From contig CAIOHI010000009.1 in NCBI GenBank assembly GCA_903858075.1, positions 1-10,608 of the forward strand: DNA of 10,608 nucleotides. Direction: 5' to 3'. Below the pieces are notes generated by a model, which made no database searches, had not been told where the DNA came from, and saw nothing but the letters and a program-made list of their open reading frames with translations. This document shows positions 1 through 6,388 of the stretch, in pieces. Origin of the DNA: an uncultured Actinomycetes bacterium. Lineage in GTDB: Bacteria; Actinomycetota; Acidimicrobiia; Acidimicrobiales; Ilumatobacteraceae. The position numbers were made by a program, and so were the translations under genes. The stretch's first letter is position 1. The number at the start of each line of letters is the position of its first letter.

Positions 1-80
1 TCAAGTGCTTTTTTGCAATCCATCATGCCTGCGCCTGTGGAATCGCGCAGAGTTTTTACGTCTTTAGCTGTATACGACAT
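1..80 (-). CDS. tsf: Elongation factor Ts, N-terminal fragment (cut by window edge)
   Basis: The reverse complement from position 80 opens with ATG and reads MSYTAKDVKTLRDSTGAGMM, then DCKKAL, up to the window edge. This matches the EF-Ts N-terminal UBA-like region, whose hallmark is the TGAGMMDCKKAL motif. EF-Ts is the cytoplasmic guanine-nucleotide exchange factor for EF-Tu. The gene starts 7 nt after the rpsB stop, the classic rpsB-tsf pairing, and is surely co-transcribed with it. A Shine-Dalgarno-like AGGAG lies inside the end of rpsB (93-97), about 12 nt before the start, which is a little far. Only 26 full codons are visible, so nothing can be said about the core or dimerisation domains. 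The identification is firm despite the short length. Confidence 0.95.
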   Translation of the reverse strand, partial: MSYTAKDVKTLRDSTGAGMMDCKKAL

Positions 81-87
81 TCGTGAA

Positions 88-915
88 TCAGGCTCCTGGA
101 GTAGGTGCCGCAGGGGGTGCGGGGATGGGTTTTGGTTCAACAACAGATGCTCCGACTGCAGCAACTGCAGCAGCAGCATTGACAACAGCAGCGGCTGCGG
201 CTTGTGCTGCAGCAACAGATGCCTTCTTCGATGCCATGTGGCGTCCTTCAAGTGCTGCTTCTGCAATAACGCGGCACATGAGGTCGTTGGCGCGAATAGC
301 GTCGTCGTTTCCAGGAATAGGGAAGGTCACAACGTCGGGGTCGACGTTGGTATCGACCACTGCAATAACTGGAATGCCGAGCTTGTTTGCTTCGGTTACA
401 GCGATGTGCTCTTTCAAGGTGTCAAGCACAAAGACTGCATCGGGACGACGTGTCATTTTGCTGATACCCGACAAGTTTTTTTGCAACTTCACGAGCTCGC
501 GCGACAAAAGAAGTGCTTCTTTTTTCGGCATCGCTTCGAACTCGCCAGATTCAACCATGCGCTCGTATTCCTGCATTTTGCTGACGCGCTTTGAAATGGT
601 TTCGAAGTTGGTGAGCATTCCGCCCAACCAACGCTCGTTCACGTATGGCATGCCGCTCTTGTCGGCCCAGTCACGCACAGGATCTTGTGCTTGCTTTTTG
701 GTGCCAACGAAAAGGATGGTTCCGCCTCCGGCTACAAGATCGCGAGCAAAGACGTAAGCAGTCTCGACGCGAGTCATTGTTTGTTCAAGATCGATGATGT
801 ACACACCGTTGCGCTCGCCGAAAATGAATCGCTTCATTTTTGGGTTCCAACGGCGGGTCTGGTGTCCAAAGTGGCAACCAGCTTCAAGCATTTGTCGCAT
901 TGTGACGACGGCCAT
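88..915 (-). CDS. rpsB: 30S ribosomal protein S2 with Ala/Pro-rich C-terminal tail
   Basis: S2 sits on the solvent side of the 30S subunit between head and body, is needed for S1 binding in many bacteria, and is essential. The S2 signatures are visible: GCHFGHQTRRWNPKM near residues 13-27, IFGERNGVYIIDLEQT (31-46), FVGTKKQAQ (69-77), RWLGGMLTNF (95-104), and near the end of the fold GIPVIAVVDTNVDPD (180-194) and FPIPGNDDAIRAN (198-210). The 275 residues exceed the roughly 240 of E. coli S2. The excess is a tail from about 228, first Ala-rich and then Pro-rich. ATG at 915 is chosen because a strong Shine-Dalgarno sequence, AGGAGAGGAG (923-932), ends 7 nt upstream. The gene follows the M23-like gene by 21 nt and precedes tsf by 7 nt. 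A structured leader overlaps the ribosome binding site (separate entry). Confidence 0.97.
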   Translation of the reverse strand: MAVVTMRQMLEAGCHFGHQTRRWNPKMKRFIFGERNGVYIIDLEQTMTRVETAYVFARDLVAGGGTILFVGTKKQAQDPVRDWADKSGMPYVNERWLGGMLTNFETISKRVSKMQEYERMVESGEFEAMPKKEALLLSRELVKLQKNLSGISKMTRRPDAVFVLDTLKEHIAVTEANKLGIPVIAVVDTNVDPDVVTFPIPGNDDAIRANDLMCRVIAEAALEGRHMASKKASVAAAQAAAAAVVNAAAAVAAVGASVVEPKPIPAPPAAPTPGA

Positions 916-974
916 GATGATTCTCCTCTCCTGTGGTTAAGAGACTGGCCTCCGCGCCGAAGCGACCACAGGAA
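916..974 (-). promoter_or_regulatory. Structured rpsB leader: stem occluding part of the Shine-Dalgarno sequence, with nested UUCG hairpin
   Basis: Read as minus-strand RNA, UCCUGUGGU (973-965) can pair with ACCACAGGA (937-929), giving nine Watson-Crick pairs plus a possible closing U-G pair at 974/928. Inside, directly stacked on the 5' arm, CGC-UUCG-GCG (964-955) forms a short hairpin with a cUUCGg tetraloop, a very stable loop type. The 3' arm covers the first half of the Shine-Dalgarno tract AGGAGAGGAG (932-923) and leaves GAGGAG free. This geometry suits feedback control of rpsB-tsf translation. In E. coli, S2 is known to repress its own operon through the leader, but homology of this structure to that one is not implied. 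The 5' arm lies within the last codons of the upstream M23-like gene. Confidence 0.5.
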
Positions 975-1587
975 GAGACACAGTGCAATGACGTGTTGTT
1001 TGTTTATTCGTGGCCCCCGCCATGCCATCGTGTGGACGATGGCTTGACGACAGCCAAGAAGAGAGGCTACTGCCCGATTCCCCTTGTGCCACAAACGATC
1101 GCGCAACCGCTGGCGAAACCAGCCGGGCGCGGGGTCGGGTGAGACCAAAAAAGACCGCGGGGTCAAGATAGTTGTTCTCGGCCCGCGCGCCAAGCCTGAG
1201 CCCAACATAAAACCATTGACTCGCATAACCCACGACCTGTAACGGGTTCACGGCCTCACCCGGCGCAACAAGCGGCCCATTGACCCCTCCCAAGACCTCA
1301 TAAAGAGGAGTGACAAGTTGGTCTCCCCTTTCTGGGGCAATTCCTGCGGCTACCTGGTCAATTTCCACCACTACATAGGGCACGCCGCCCACCGGCCCTA
1401 CAAATGTCACTATTCCTGGCCAGGACATGCGAACGGGGGTGTTTTGACCAACGGCGAACTCGAGGCCGCGATTGCCAGCACACCACGTACATTGCGGTCG
1501 GCGAAACCAGTCGGTGACTTTGCCTGCCACAGGGTCCGGAGCGGTGTTTGCGACGCAGAGCACCACTGCAAACACAGCGCTCAACAT
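937..1587 (-). CDS. Degenerate M23/LytM-like domain protein, probably secreted and non-catalytic
   Basis: The 216-residue product begins with a short hydrophobic stretch (MLSAVFAVVLCVANTAP) that looks like a signal peptide. The region from about 22 to 147 keeps the M23 (lysostaphin/LytM) layout: NRGLEFAVGQNTPVRMSWPG (39-58), a glycine turn FVGPVGGVPYVVVEI (62-76), TPLYEVLGG, then QWFYVGLRL and a closing LDPAVFFG (141-148). Active M23 enzymes have H-x3-D, a Tyr-x-His-Leu segment and H-x-H. Here they read N39-x3-E43, LYEVL and W125-F-Y127, so zinc binding looks lost. C33 and C36 (CTWC) may form a disulfide. Residues after about 150 match nothing I know and overlap rpsB leader structures. The gene is 18 nt after the sigma factor gene. 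In actinobacteria an M23 gene beside rpsB is common. A scaffold or amidase-activator role, as in EnvC, is inference. Confidence 0.72.
   Translation of the reverse strand: MLSAVFAVVLCVANTAPDPVAGKVTDWFRRPQCTWCAGNRGLEFAVGQNTPVRMSWPGIVTFVGPVGGVPYVVVEIDQVAAGIAPERGDQLVTPLYEVLGGVNGPLVAPGEAVNPLQVVGYASQWFYVGLRLGARAENNYLDPAVFFGLTRPRARLVSPAVARSFVAQGESGSSLSSWLSSSHRPHDGMAGATNKQTTRHCTVSLPVVASARRPVS
1024..1043 (-). promoter_or_regulatory. Perfect 8-bp hairpin upstream of rpsB
   Basis: GCCATCGT (1024-1031) and ACGATGGC (1036-1043) are perfect inverted repeats around a 4-nt loop. Beyond one T/T mismatch the flanks CA and TG also pair. The hairpin lies in the unconserved 3' part of the M23-like ORF, about 110 nt before the rpsB start. 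No run of T follows on either strand, so it does not look like an intrinsic terminator. It could be part of the rpsB 5' leader, an mRNA stabiliser or processing site, or chance. Confidence 0.35.
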
Positions 1588-1605
1588 GAGTGCCCCCGCA
1601 GGAAC

Positions 1606-2358
1606 TTAAAATTCGGCTGCTGCGAGCCGCGACCGTAATTGCAAAACAGCCTTTGAATGAATTTGCGATACACGGCTTTCCGTGACACCAAGGATTTCGC
1701 CAATTTCCACGAGCGTAAGATTTTCGTCGTAGTAAAGAACCAGAACAGTTCGTTCACGTTCGGGCAAGTTTTTAATTTCCTCGCGCATGTGTGCCCGCAG
1801 CGCGTTCTCTTCCATTGCGGTATCGGCAGGGCCAATTTGTTGACCAACCCCAGAAGGGGCACGGTCGGCAACAAGGTGGTCGAGAGGGCCAACGGTGCCA
1901 ACAGCAACATCGGCAAGCCACTTCTGAAGTTCTTCCACAGTGATCTGTAATTCTTCGGCAATTTCTTCGTCGTTAGGTGCACGTCCCATTGTGTGCTCTA
2001 GCTGCGTTATTGCGGTCTGTACCGAGCGAGCTTTAGTGCGCACCGAACGCGGAACCCAGTCGAGGGCGCGCAAACTATCGAGAATGGCCCCACGAATACG
2101 GGGGACGGCATAGGTTTCAAACTTTGCTCCATGAACTGGCACATATTTCTCAATGGCATCCATTAAACCGAAAATGCCTGCACTGACTAGGTCTGCGGTA
2201 TCAACATTTTTCGGCAACCCTGCACCGAGTCGGCCAGCAACGAACTTCACAAGTGAGGAATAGTTCACTACGAGCCACTCGCGTGCTTGGGGGGTGCGAG
2301 AACTGGCCCAGTCTTCCCAAGCGGTTTCCACCGTATAGCGCGCGCCTCGAATGTTCAT
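1606..2358 (-). CDS. whiG: Sigma-28 family RNA polymerase sigma factor, WhiG/FliA type
   Basis: The 250-residue protein has the region 2-3-4 layout of FliA/WhiG sigma factors and lacks region 1. Region 2 (about 54-107) holds DLVSAGIFGLMDAIEKY, RIRGAILDSLRALDWVPRSV for core binding and -10 recognition. Region 3 (about 108-150) includes RAPNDEEIAEELQI. Region 4 (about 196-246) has LPERERTVLVLYY followed by the helix-turn-helix LTLVEIGEILGVTESRVSQI that reads the -35 element. The start overlaps the xer stop as ATGA, implying translational coupling, and no separate Shine-Dalgarno sequence is seen. Streptomyces whiG lies in the same rpsB neighbourhood and controls sporulation, under an anti-sigma factor bridged by c-di-GMP. 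FliA drives flagellar genes. Neither flagellar nor sporulation genes are visible here, so the regulon is unknown. The symbol is given on family resemblance and synteny. Confidence 0.88.
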   Translation of the reverse strand: MNIRGARYTVETAWEDWASSRTPQAREWLVVNYSSLVKFVAGRLGAGLPKNVDTADLVSAGIFGLMDAIEKYVPVHGAKFETYAVPRIRGAILDSLRALDWVPRSVRTKARSVQTAITQLEHTMGRAPNDEEIAEELQITVEELQKWLADVAVGTVGPLDHLVADRAPSGVGQQIGPADTAMEENALRAHMREEIKNLPERERTVLVLYYDENLTLVEIGEILGVTESRVSQIHSKAVLQLRSRLAAAEF

Positions 2359-3278
2359 GCGCGTGGATGCGATGCGAGATAGGCCGATTGCAATCGTTCT
2401 TTGCTGACATGCGTGTAGCGCTGAGTGGTGACAACATTTGCGTGACCCAAAAGTTCTTGAACTGCGCGCAGGTCGGCGCCGTTGTCGAGCAAATGCGTGG
2501 CAAAGGTGTGCCGCAGTGCGTGAGGGTGAGTTGCGTCAATTGATCTTCTGTCAAGTATCCGTCGCACGTCTCGCGGGGTCAGTTGTTTGCCGCGCTCATT
2601 AAAGAACAGTGAATTTGAAGTTGGCACAGCTAACTCATGACGATGCGTCATCCATAAATCAATAGCGGCCACCGTTGGCTCATTCAGAGGAACACGACGT
2701 TCTTTTGAACCCTTACCCCATACCGATGCGGCTTTATTTTTCAGATCAATATTGGCAAGATCGAGCGTGCATAGTTCACTGACGCGCAAACCGCTGCCGT
2801 AAAGCAATTCAACAATTGCCACATCACGCGCAGAGCGCCACACTGGTTCGTCTTCAATTTCAGAACCTGTGAGCAATGCATCGAGCTGATCTGCATTCAA
2901 AATACGCGGTAATCGCCCTTCGCCGCCTGGAGCACGCACACCAACCGTTGGGTTTTCTATTTTCTTGGAAGACTGACGCAACAACCATGAAAAATAACGA
3001 CGCAATGCCGCAAGCTTGCGAGCAATGGTGCGCTTAGCGTGCGTACCCTTTGCATTTTCAGTGGGCTTTGAACTGGTGAGAAATGCAAGATACTGCTTCA
3101 CCATGATGCGCGTGACCGCTTCTGGCCGCTGCACTTCACATTCATCACTTGCCCACTGTGCAAAGAGTTCTACATCGGAGCGATACGCACTTTGGGTGTT
3201 CGGCGACATCGCAGTGAGAGAAGCGATGAACTCCTCTATTTTCCATGCCGCCAATGGCGTAGCCCGTGTGCCGCCCAC
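2355..3278 (-). CDS. xerC: Tyrosine recombinase of the XerC/XerD family
   Basis: Xer recombinases resolve chromosome dimers at dif sites near the terminus by strand exchange through a 3'-phosphotyrosine. This 307-residue protein has the N-terminal SAM-like core-binding domain (about 10-105) and the C-terminal catalytic domain (about 120-305). All catalytic residues are present: R165 in GSGLRVSEL, K189 in GKGSKERRVP, H253 and R256 in HPHALRHTFATH, H279 in LLGH, and the nucleophile Y288 in TTQRYTHV. The C-terminal SHPRA resembles E. coli XerD. The GTG start at 3278 lies 22 nt after the dprA stop without a clear Shine-Dalgarno sequence. A TTG at codon 9 is the alternative. The position between dprA and the sigma gene, with no att site, transposase or integrase neighbours, favours a housekeeping Xer over a phage integrase. 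XerC versus XerD cannot be decided, so the symbol follows actinobacterial neighbourhood convention. Confidence 0.92.
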   Translation of the reverse strand: MGGTRATPLAAWKIEEFIASLTAMSPNTQSAYRSDVELFAQWASDECEVQRPEAVTRIMVKQYLAFLTSSKPTENAKGTHAKRTIARKLAALRRYFSWLLRQSSKKIENPTVGVRAPGGEGRLPRILNADQLDALLTGSEIEDEPVWRSARDVAIVELLYGSGLRVSELCTLDLANIDLKNKAASVWGKGSKERRVPLNEPTVAAIDLWMTHRHELAVPTSNSLFFNERGKQLTPRDVRRILDRRSIDATHPHALRHTFATHLLDNGADLRAVQELLGHANVVTTQRYTHVSKERLQSAYLASHPRA

Positions 3279-3300
3279 ACCTTCAAGGTAGTAGGTGGAA

Positions 3301-4389
3301 CTACCTCATGAGCGCTTCCCACCATCCATTGGTGTCCACTACCCAACCCAGCGCTTCAAGCCTGCCCAAACTCACCGCAATGTCGTGCAGTGGTCTATTA
3401 AGCGCCAACATGAGGTGGTCAAGTGTCACTGCTCCATCTGTGCATGCAAGAAGCACATCTTGGTCGTGGGCATCGGGCGCAACACGTGTTTCATAACTGC
3501 TACGCGACTCGCGTCGATGGTCGAGCGCAAGGGCTGCAAAGAGGTCGTCGACACTGGTGACTGGCCCGCAACCTTGTTGAATGAGCAAGTTGGTGCCGCC
3601 CGCCGATGCAACACGTGGTGAACCCGGGACTGCAAAGACTTCAATATTGCGCCTGATTGCTTCTGCGACCGTGAGCATTGAACCGCCCGACTCACGCGAT
3701 TCAACCACAACAACCACTTCAGACAGCGCGGCAATAATGCGATTGCGCTGAGGGAAGTGATACGGCTCGGGATGCACCCCGGGTGCGTATTCGCTAACCA
3801 AGAGCCCGCTTTCACCTACCCATGCCCATAACCCAGCATTACTTTTTGGGTACACAACATCAATTCCACACGCCACGACCCCAATGGGTTTGCCAAATGC
3901 AGCATTGTTTTCGTGCGGATGCTCGTCGTAGTGCAATTTCATTCCGTGATGTACCGCGCCATCAATTCCTCGCGCAAGACCCGAGACAACAGCAATTTCA
4001 TTGGCCGCTAACTGCTCTCCAAATTCGCGTGCGGTGTACACGCCCGATGGCGTTGGCGACCTCGTTCCCACAATGCCTACGCGTCGCTGCTGTAAAGCAC
4101 TAAGTGAACCTCTGTAGAAAAGCACCGCTGGTGGAGTTGGGTCGTATCGCAATACGCGCGGATACGCAGGGTCGCCAATATAAACCACTTGTATATTTTC
4201 TCGCTCACAGCACTGATGTATGAGCGCAACTGCATCTTCAGATTGTGTGGAATGAAACATTGCTCTGGCCCAAGCATCTTCAGGTTCTTCATGCAAAAGC
4301 GCGATGCGTAGTTTCTTTGGCGTCATGCCTTCTAACTGCGCAAGCGCTGCAGCAAAAGCCCACGCCGGCATGCCCAGGTGTTGGCTCAT
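3301..4389 (-). CDS. dprA: DNA-processing protein DprA (Smf)
   Basis: DprA binds single-stranded DNA taken up during natural transformation and loads RecA on it in the cytoplasm. The 362-residue protein shows the Rossmann-like DprA core (about 65-290): VGIVGTRSPTPSG (104-116), SGLARGIDGAVHHG (136-149), VVACGIDVVYP (171-181), LLVSEY, then FPQRNRIIAALSEVVVVVES (212-231), SGGSMLTVAEA and FAVPGSP. An N-terminal helical region precedes the core. A winged-helix-like C-terminal domain spans about 305-360. Compared with my recollection of the family, residues 151-168 form a short extra segment rich in His, Asp and Asn. The ATG shares its A with the comM stop (TAATG), and GAGAAG lies just upstream inside comM. 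The order comM-dprA is a conserved pairing across many bacteria. Many species carrying dprA have no demonstrated competence, so transformation here is inferred. Confidence 0.95.
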   Translation of the reverse strand: MSQHLGMPAWAFAAALAQLEGMTPKKLRIALLHEEPEDAWARAMFHSTQSEDAVALIHQCCERENIQVVYIGDPAYPRVLRYDPTPPAVLFYRGSLSALQQRRVGIVGTRSPTPSGVYTAREFGEQLAANEIAVVSGLARGIDGAVHHGMKLHYDEHPHENNAAFGKPIGVVACGIDVVYPKSNAGLWAWVGESGLLVSEYAPGVHPEPYHFPQRNRIIAALSEVVVVVESRESGGSMLTVAEAIRRNIEVFAVPGSPRVASAGGTNLLIQQGCGPVTSVDDLFAALALDHRRESRSSYETRVAPDAHDQDVLLACTDGAVTLDHLMLALNRPLHDIAVSLGRLEALGWVVDTNGWWEALMR

Positions 4390-5894
4390 TAAGCAACTTC
4401 TCTTTCGTGCAGGCGTGTACGCATGAGAAGAGCCACGCGCACGGTCTCGTGTGCAATTTCTCCTTCATTGCCTGCCAGGTCGGCAAGCGTGCGAGCAACA
4501 CGGCGAATGCGGTGGTAGCCGCGACCCGTCAGACGGCCAAGTTCTAATTCACGACGCAGCACATCGCGCGCTGCAGGCGAAAGCGGCGCATAGGTATCGA
4601 GCTCTTGAGCAGACAGCCGAGCATTAACGCCGCCCGAACGGTGCAACGACATTTCACGCACGCGAGCAACACGTTCTTGCACTGCTGCACTTGGTTCTCC
4701 TTCACGCACATCGAGTAATTCCTCAACCCCAGTCATGGCAACAGCTACACGAAGGTCGAAACGATCGAGGAAAGGGCCAGACAATCTGCGCAGATATTTG
4801 CTTCGTGCAGTTTCATTGCATACACACGCCCCAGGAGCACCTCCACCACACGGGCACGGATTTGTTGCACCAACTAAAAGAAAACGTGCGGGCAAGGTAA
4901 TGCCGGCGCTGGCACGTGCAATACGCACCTCACCTTCCTCTAAGGGTTGGCGTAATGCGTCGAGAACCGACGGCATGAACTCGCCCACTTCATCGAGAAA
5001 AAGCACCCCGCTATGAGCTAACGATGCTTCACCTGGCCGCAATACGCTGCTGCCCCCGCCCACCATTGCAATCATTGAAGCGCTGTGGTGCGGTGCGCGA
5101 AACGGTGGATAGGTAATGAGCCCACCGGGTGGCAACGAAGCACCTGCTGCGGAGTGGATCATTGTTGCGGTGACTGCTTCTTCATTAGTGAGTGGAGGCA
5201 ATAGCCCCGGTAAACGTTCGGCAATCATTGTTTTACCTGCTCCAGGTGACCCCACAAATAAAATATGGTGGCCACCAGCAGCCGCAATTTCTGCAGCAAG
5301 ACGTGCTGTGGGTTGCCCCCGCACATCGCTCATATCTGCAATGTGTGATGAGCCTTGCACGTTTTCTTGAGCCGAGGTATCGAGCCATTCGCCATCACCG
5401 CGCAGTGCAAGAACCACATCGCGCAAGGTGGCCGCACAATGAATACTTCGCGGGCTTGCAACCTTTGCTTCTCGTGCATTAGGAAGCGCAACAACAACAC
5501 GAGTTTCACGCAAGCCAGCAACAAGAGGTGCAGCACCAGGCACTGGGCGCAGTGACCCGTCGAGACCGAGTTCAGCAACAAAGGAATACTCTGCCAAGTT
5601 GTCACTTGACATTTGCCCACTCGCACTAAGAATGCCCATTGCCAATGCAAGGTCGAGCCCTACCCCGCCTTTACGTTGACTACTCGGTGCCAAGTTCACG
5701 GTAATTTTCTTATTCGGCCATTCAGCACCGCTTGAGAGCAACGCCGCACGCACACGATCGCGCGCTTCTCGACATGCTTCATCGGGAAGCCCCACAACCG
5801 TAAAGCCGGGCAAACCGCTACCAATATGCACTTCAACAGAGATCGGTGTTCCTTGAATACCGAGCAATGTTGCTGACCTAATGCTCGAAAACAT
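4389..5894 (-). CDS. comM: YifB/ComM family AAA+ ATPase (Mg chelatase-like)
   Basis: ComM-type proteins are hexameric AAA+ helicases that promote branch migration during natural transformation. The 501 residues match the usual length. The N-terminal ChlI/Lon-protease-like domain (about 20-165) includes GLPGFTVVGLPDEACREARD (27-46) and KKITVNLAPSSQRKGG. The ATPase domain has Walker A GSPGAGKT (215-222), Walker B VLFLDE (297-302), the region FRAPHHSAS, and a cysteine cluster NPCPCGG...ACVC (C347, C349, C357, C359) that may bind zinc. It continues with SGPFLDRFDL and a C-terminal lid ending in YHRIRRVARTLADL. ATG at 5894 is preceded by GGAAGTGAGG, a reasonable Shine-Dalgarno region. It is the first gene of the minus-strand run. 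The yraN gene that often precedes yifB is absent and replaced by a divergent lipoprotein gene. Confidence 0.95.
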   Translation of the reverse strand: MFSSIRSATLLGIQGTPISVEVHIGSGLPGFTVVGLPDEACREARDRVRAALLSSGAEWPNKKITVNLAPSSQRKGGVGLDLALAMGILSASGQMSSDNLAEYSFVAELGLDGSLRPVPGAAPLVAGLRETRVVVALPNAREAKVASPRSIHCAATLRDVVLALRGDGEWLDTSAQENVQGSSHIADMSDVRGQPTARLAAEIAAAGGHHILFVGSPGAGKTMIAERLPGLLPPLTNEEAVTATMIHSAAGASLPPGGLITYPPFRAPHHSASMIAMVGGGSSVLRPGEASLAHSGVLFLDEVGEFMPSVLDALRQPLEEGEVRIARASAGITLPARFLLVGATNPCPCGGGAPGACVCNETARSKYLRRLSGPFLDRFDLRVAVAMTGVEELLDVREGEPSAAVQERVARVREMSLHRSGGVNARLSAQELDTYAPLSPAARDVLRRELELGRLTGRGYHRIRRVARTLADLAGNEGEIAHETVRVALLMRTRLHEREVA

Positions 5895-5959
5895 GAGACC
5901 TCACTTCCGTCAAGATGAAATGCATCTCGTAGGAAAATGCATGTGGGAAACTGTCGAAA
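5895..5959. promoter_or_regulatory. Divergent comM/lipoprotein intergenic region with repeated AAATGCAT
   Basis: These 65 bases must hold the promoters for the comM run (minus) and the lipoprotein gene (plus). The octamer AAATGCAT occurs twice in direct orientation (5918-5925 and 5935-5942), 17 bases apart, and each contains the palindrome ATGCAT. They could be operator half-sites or parts of overlapping promoters, or chance. No convincing -35/-10 pair was found for either strand by eye. Confidence 0.3.
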
Positions 5960-6388
5960 GTGAAGAAATCACCTCAACATCTCCGTGTGTGGCGACGTAG
6001 TGCTTTTGTGGCAATAAGTTGTGCAGTTTTTATGGCGAGCGCCACCTCATGCTCCGAACAAAAACGCACCGGAACTCAGTTCTGTCGCCAATTGGCTCTC
6101 GAGCTACCGCAAATTAACGCGCCCATTGCAACGCAAAACGATATTGATCTTCTCGTTGCCAGTTACGAGCGCATCGGGAAAGTTGCCCCCATTGATGTGG
6201 CAAAAGACTGGGAAATTCTCACGGCCTTACTTGACGAAGCCTCACGCATCAACACCGGCAATGCCACCGATGTTGAAGCTGTTACCAAATACGCTTACGA
6301 GAGCAACACCGCTGCGCAACGCGCAATGAAGTGGACCCTCGATACCTGCGCTGTTGATATCAGCGGATCTCGCCCCGCTTCACAATAA
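5960..6388 (+). CDS. Small predicted lipoprotein of unknown function
   Basis: The 142-residue product has a basic N-terminus (MKKSPQHLRVWRR), a hydrophobic stretch (SAFVAISCAVFMASA) and a lipobox-like ATSC ending at C31, so it is probably exported and lipid-anchored. The residue at -3 is Ala rather than the usual Leu, so secretion with ordinary cleavage remains possible. The mature part is about 110 residues, mostly helical in appearance, with C42 and C130 as candidates for a disulfide. The segment FCRQLALELP...DIDLLVASYERIGKVAP...DWEILTALL resembles a style of small exported actinobacterial protein, but I do not recognise a named family. The start is GTG at 5960, and an upstream ATG at 5941 is out of frame. 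The gene is divergent from comM. Its last 29 bp overlap the 3' end of clpP on the other strand. Confidence 0.75.
   Translation: MKKSPQHLRVWRRSAFVAISCAVFMASATSCSEQKRTGTQFCRQLALELPQINAPIATQNDIDLLVASYERIGKVAPIDVAKDWEILTALLDEASRINTGNATDVEAVTKYAYESNTAAQRAMKWTLDTCAVDISGSRPASQ

Noticed and set aside
150..235. GCA/GCT-rich repetitive stretch, possible tandem repeat
   Set aside because: It is explained by the polyalanine tail of S2. The repeats are irregular at the nucleotide level and in frame with alanine codons.
13..757. Two long plus-strand open frames opposite rpsB (13-594 and 83-757)
   Set aside because: They are the reverse strand of rpsB and its Ala-rich tail. Their products are Cys/Ser- or Ala/Thr-rich without domain character, while the minus strand encodes a complete S2 protein.
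1024..1043. Hairpin as a Rho-independent terminator of the sigma/M23 unit
   Set aside because: No T run follows the stem on either strand, and the M23-like reading frame continues through it.
2355..3278. Tyrosine recombinase as a phage or element integrase marking an integrated island
   Set aside because: It lies inside a conserved-style housekeeping gene run with tight junctions, has XerC/D-type motifs and length, and no att repeats, excision gene or tRNA target adjoin it. The tRNA-Leu gene is 7 kb away with normal genes between.
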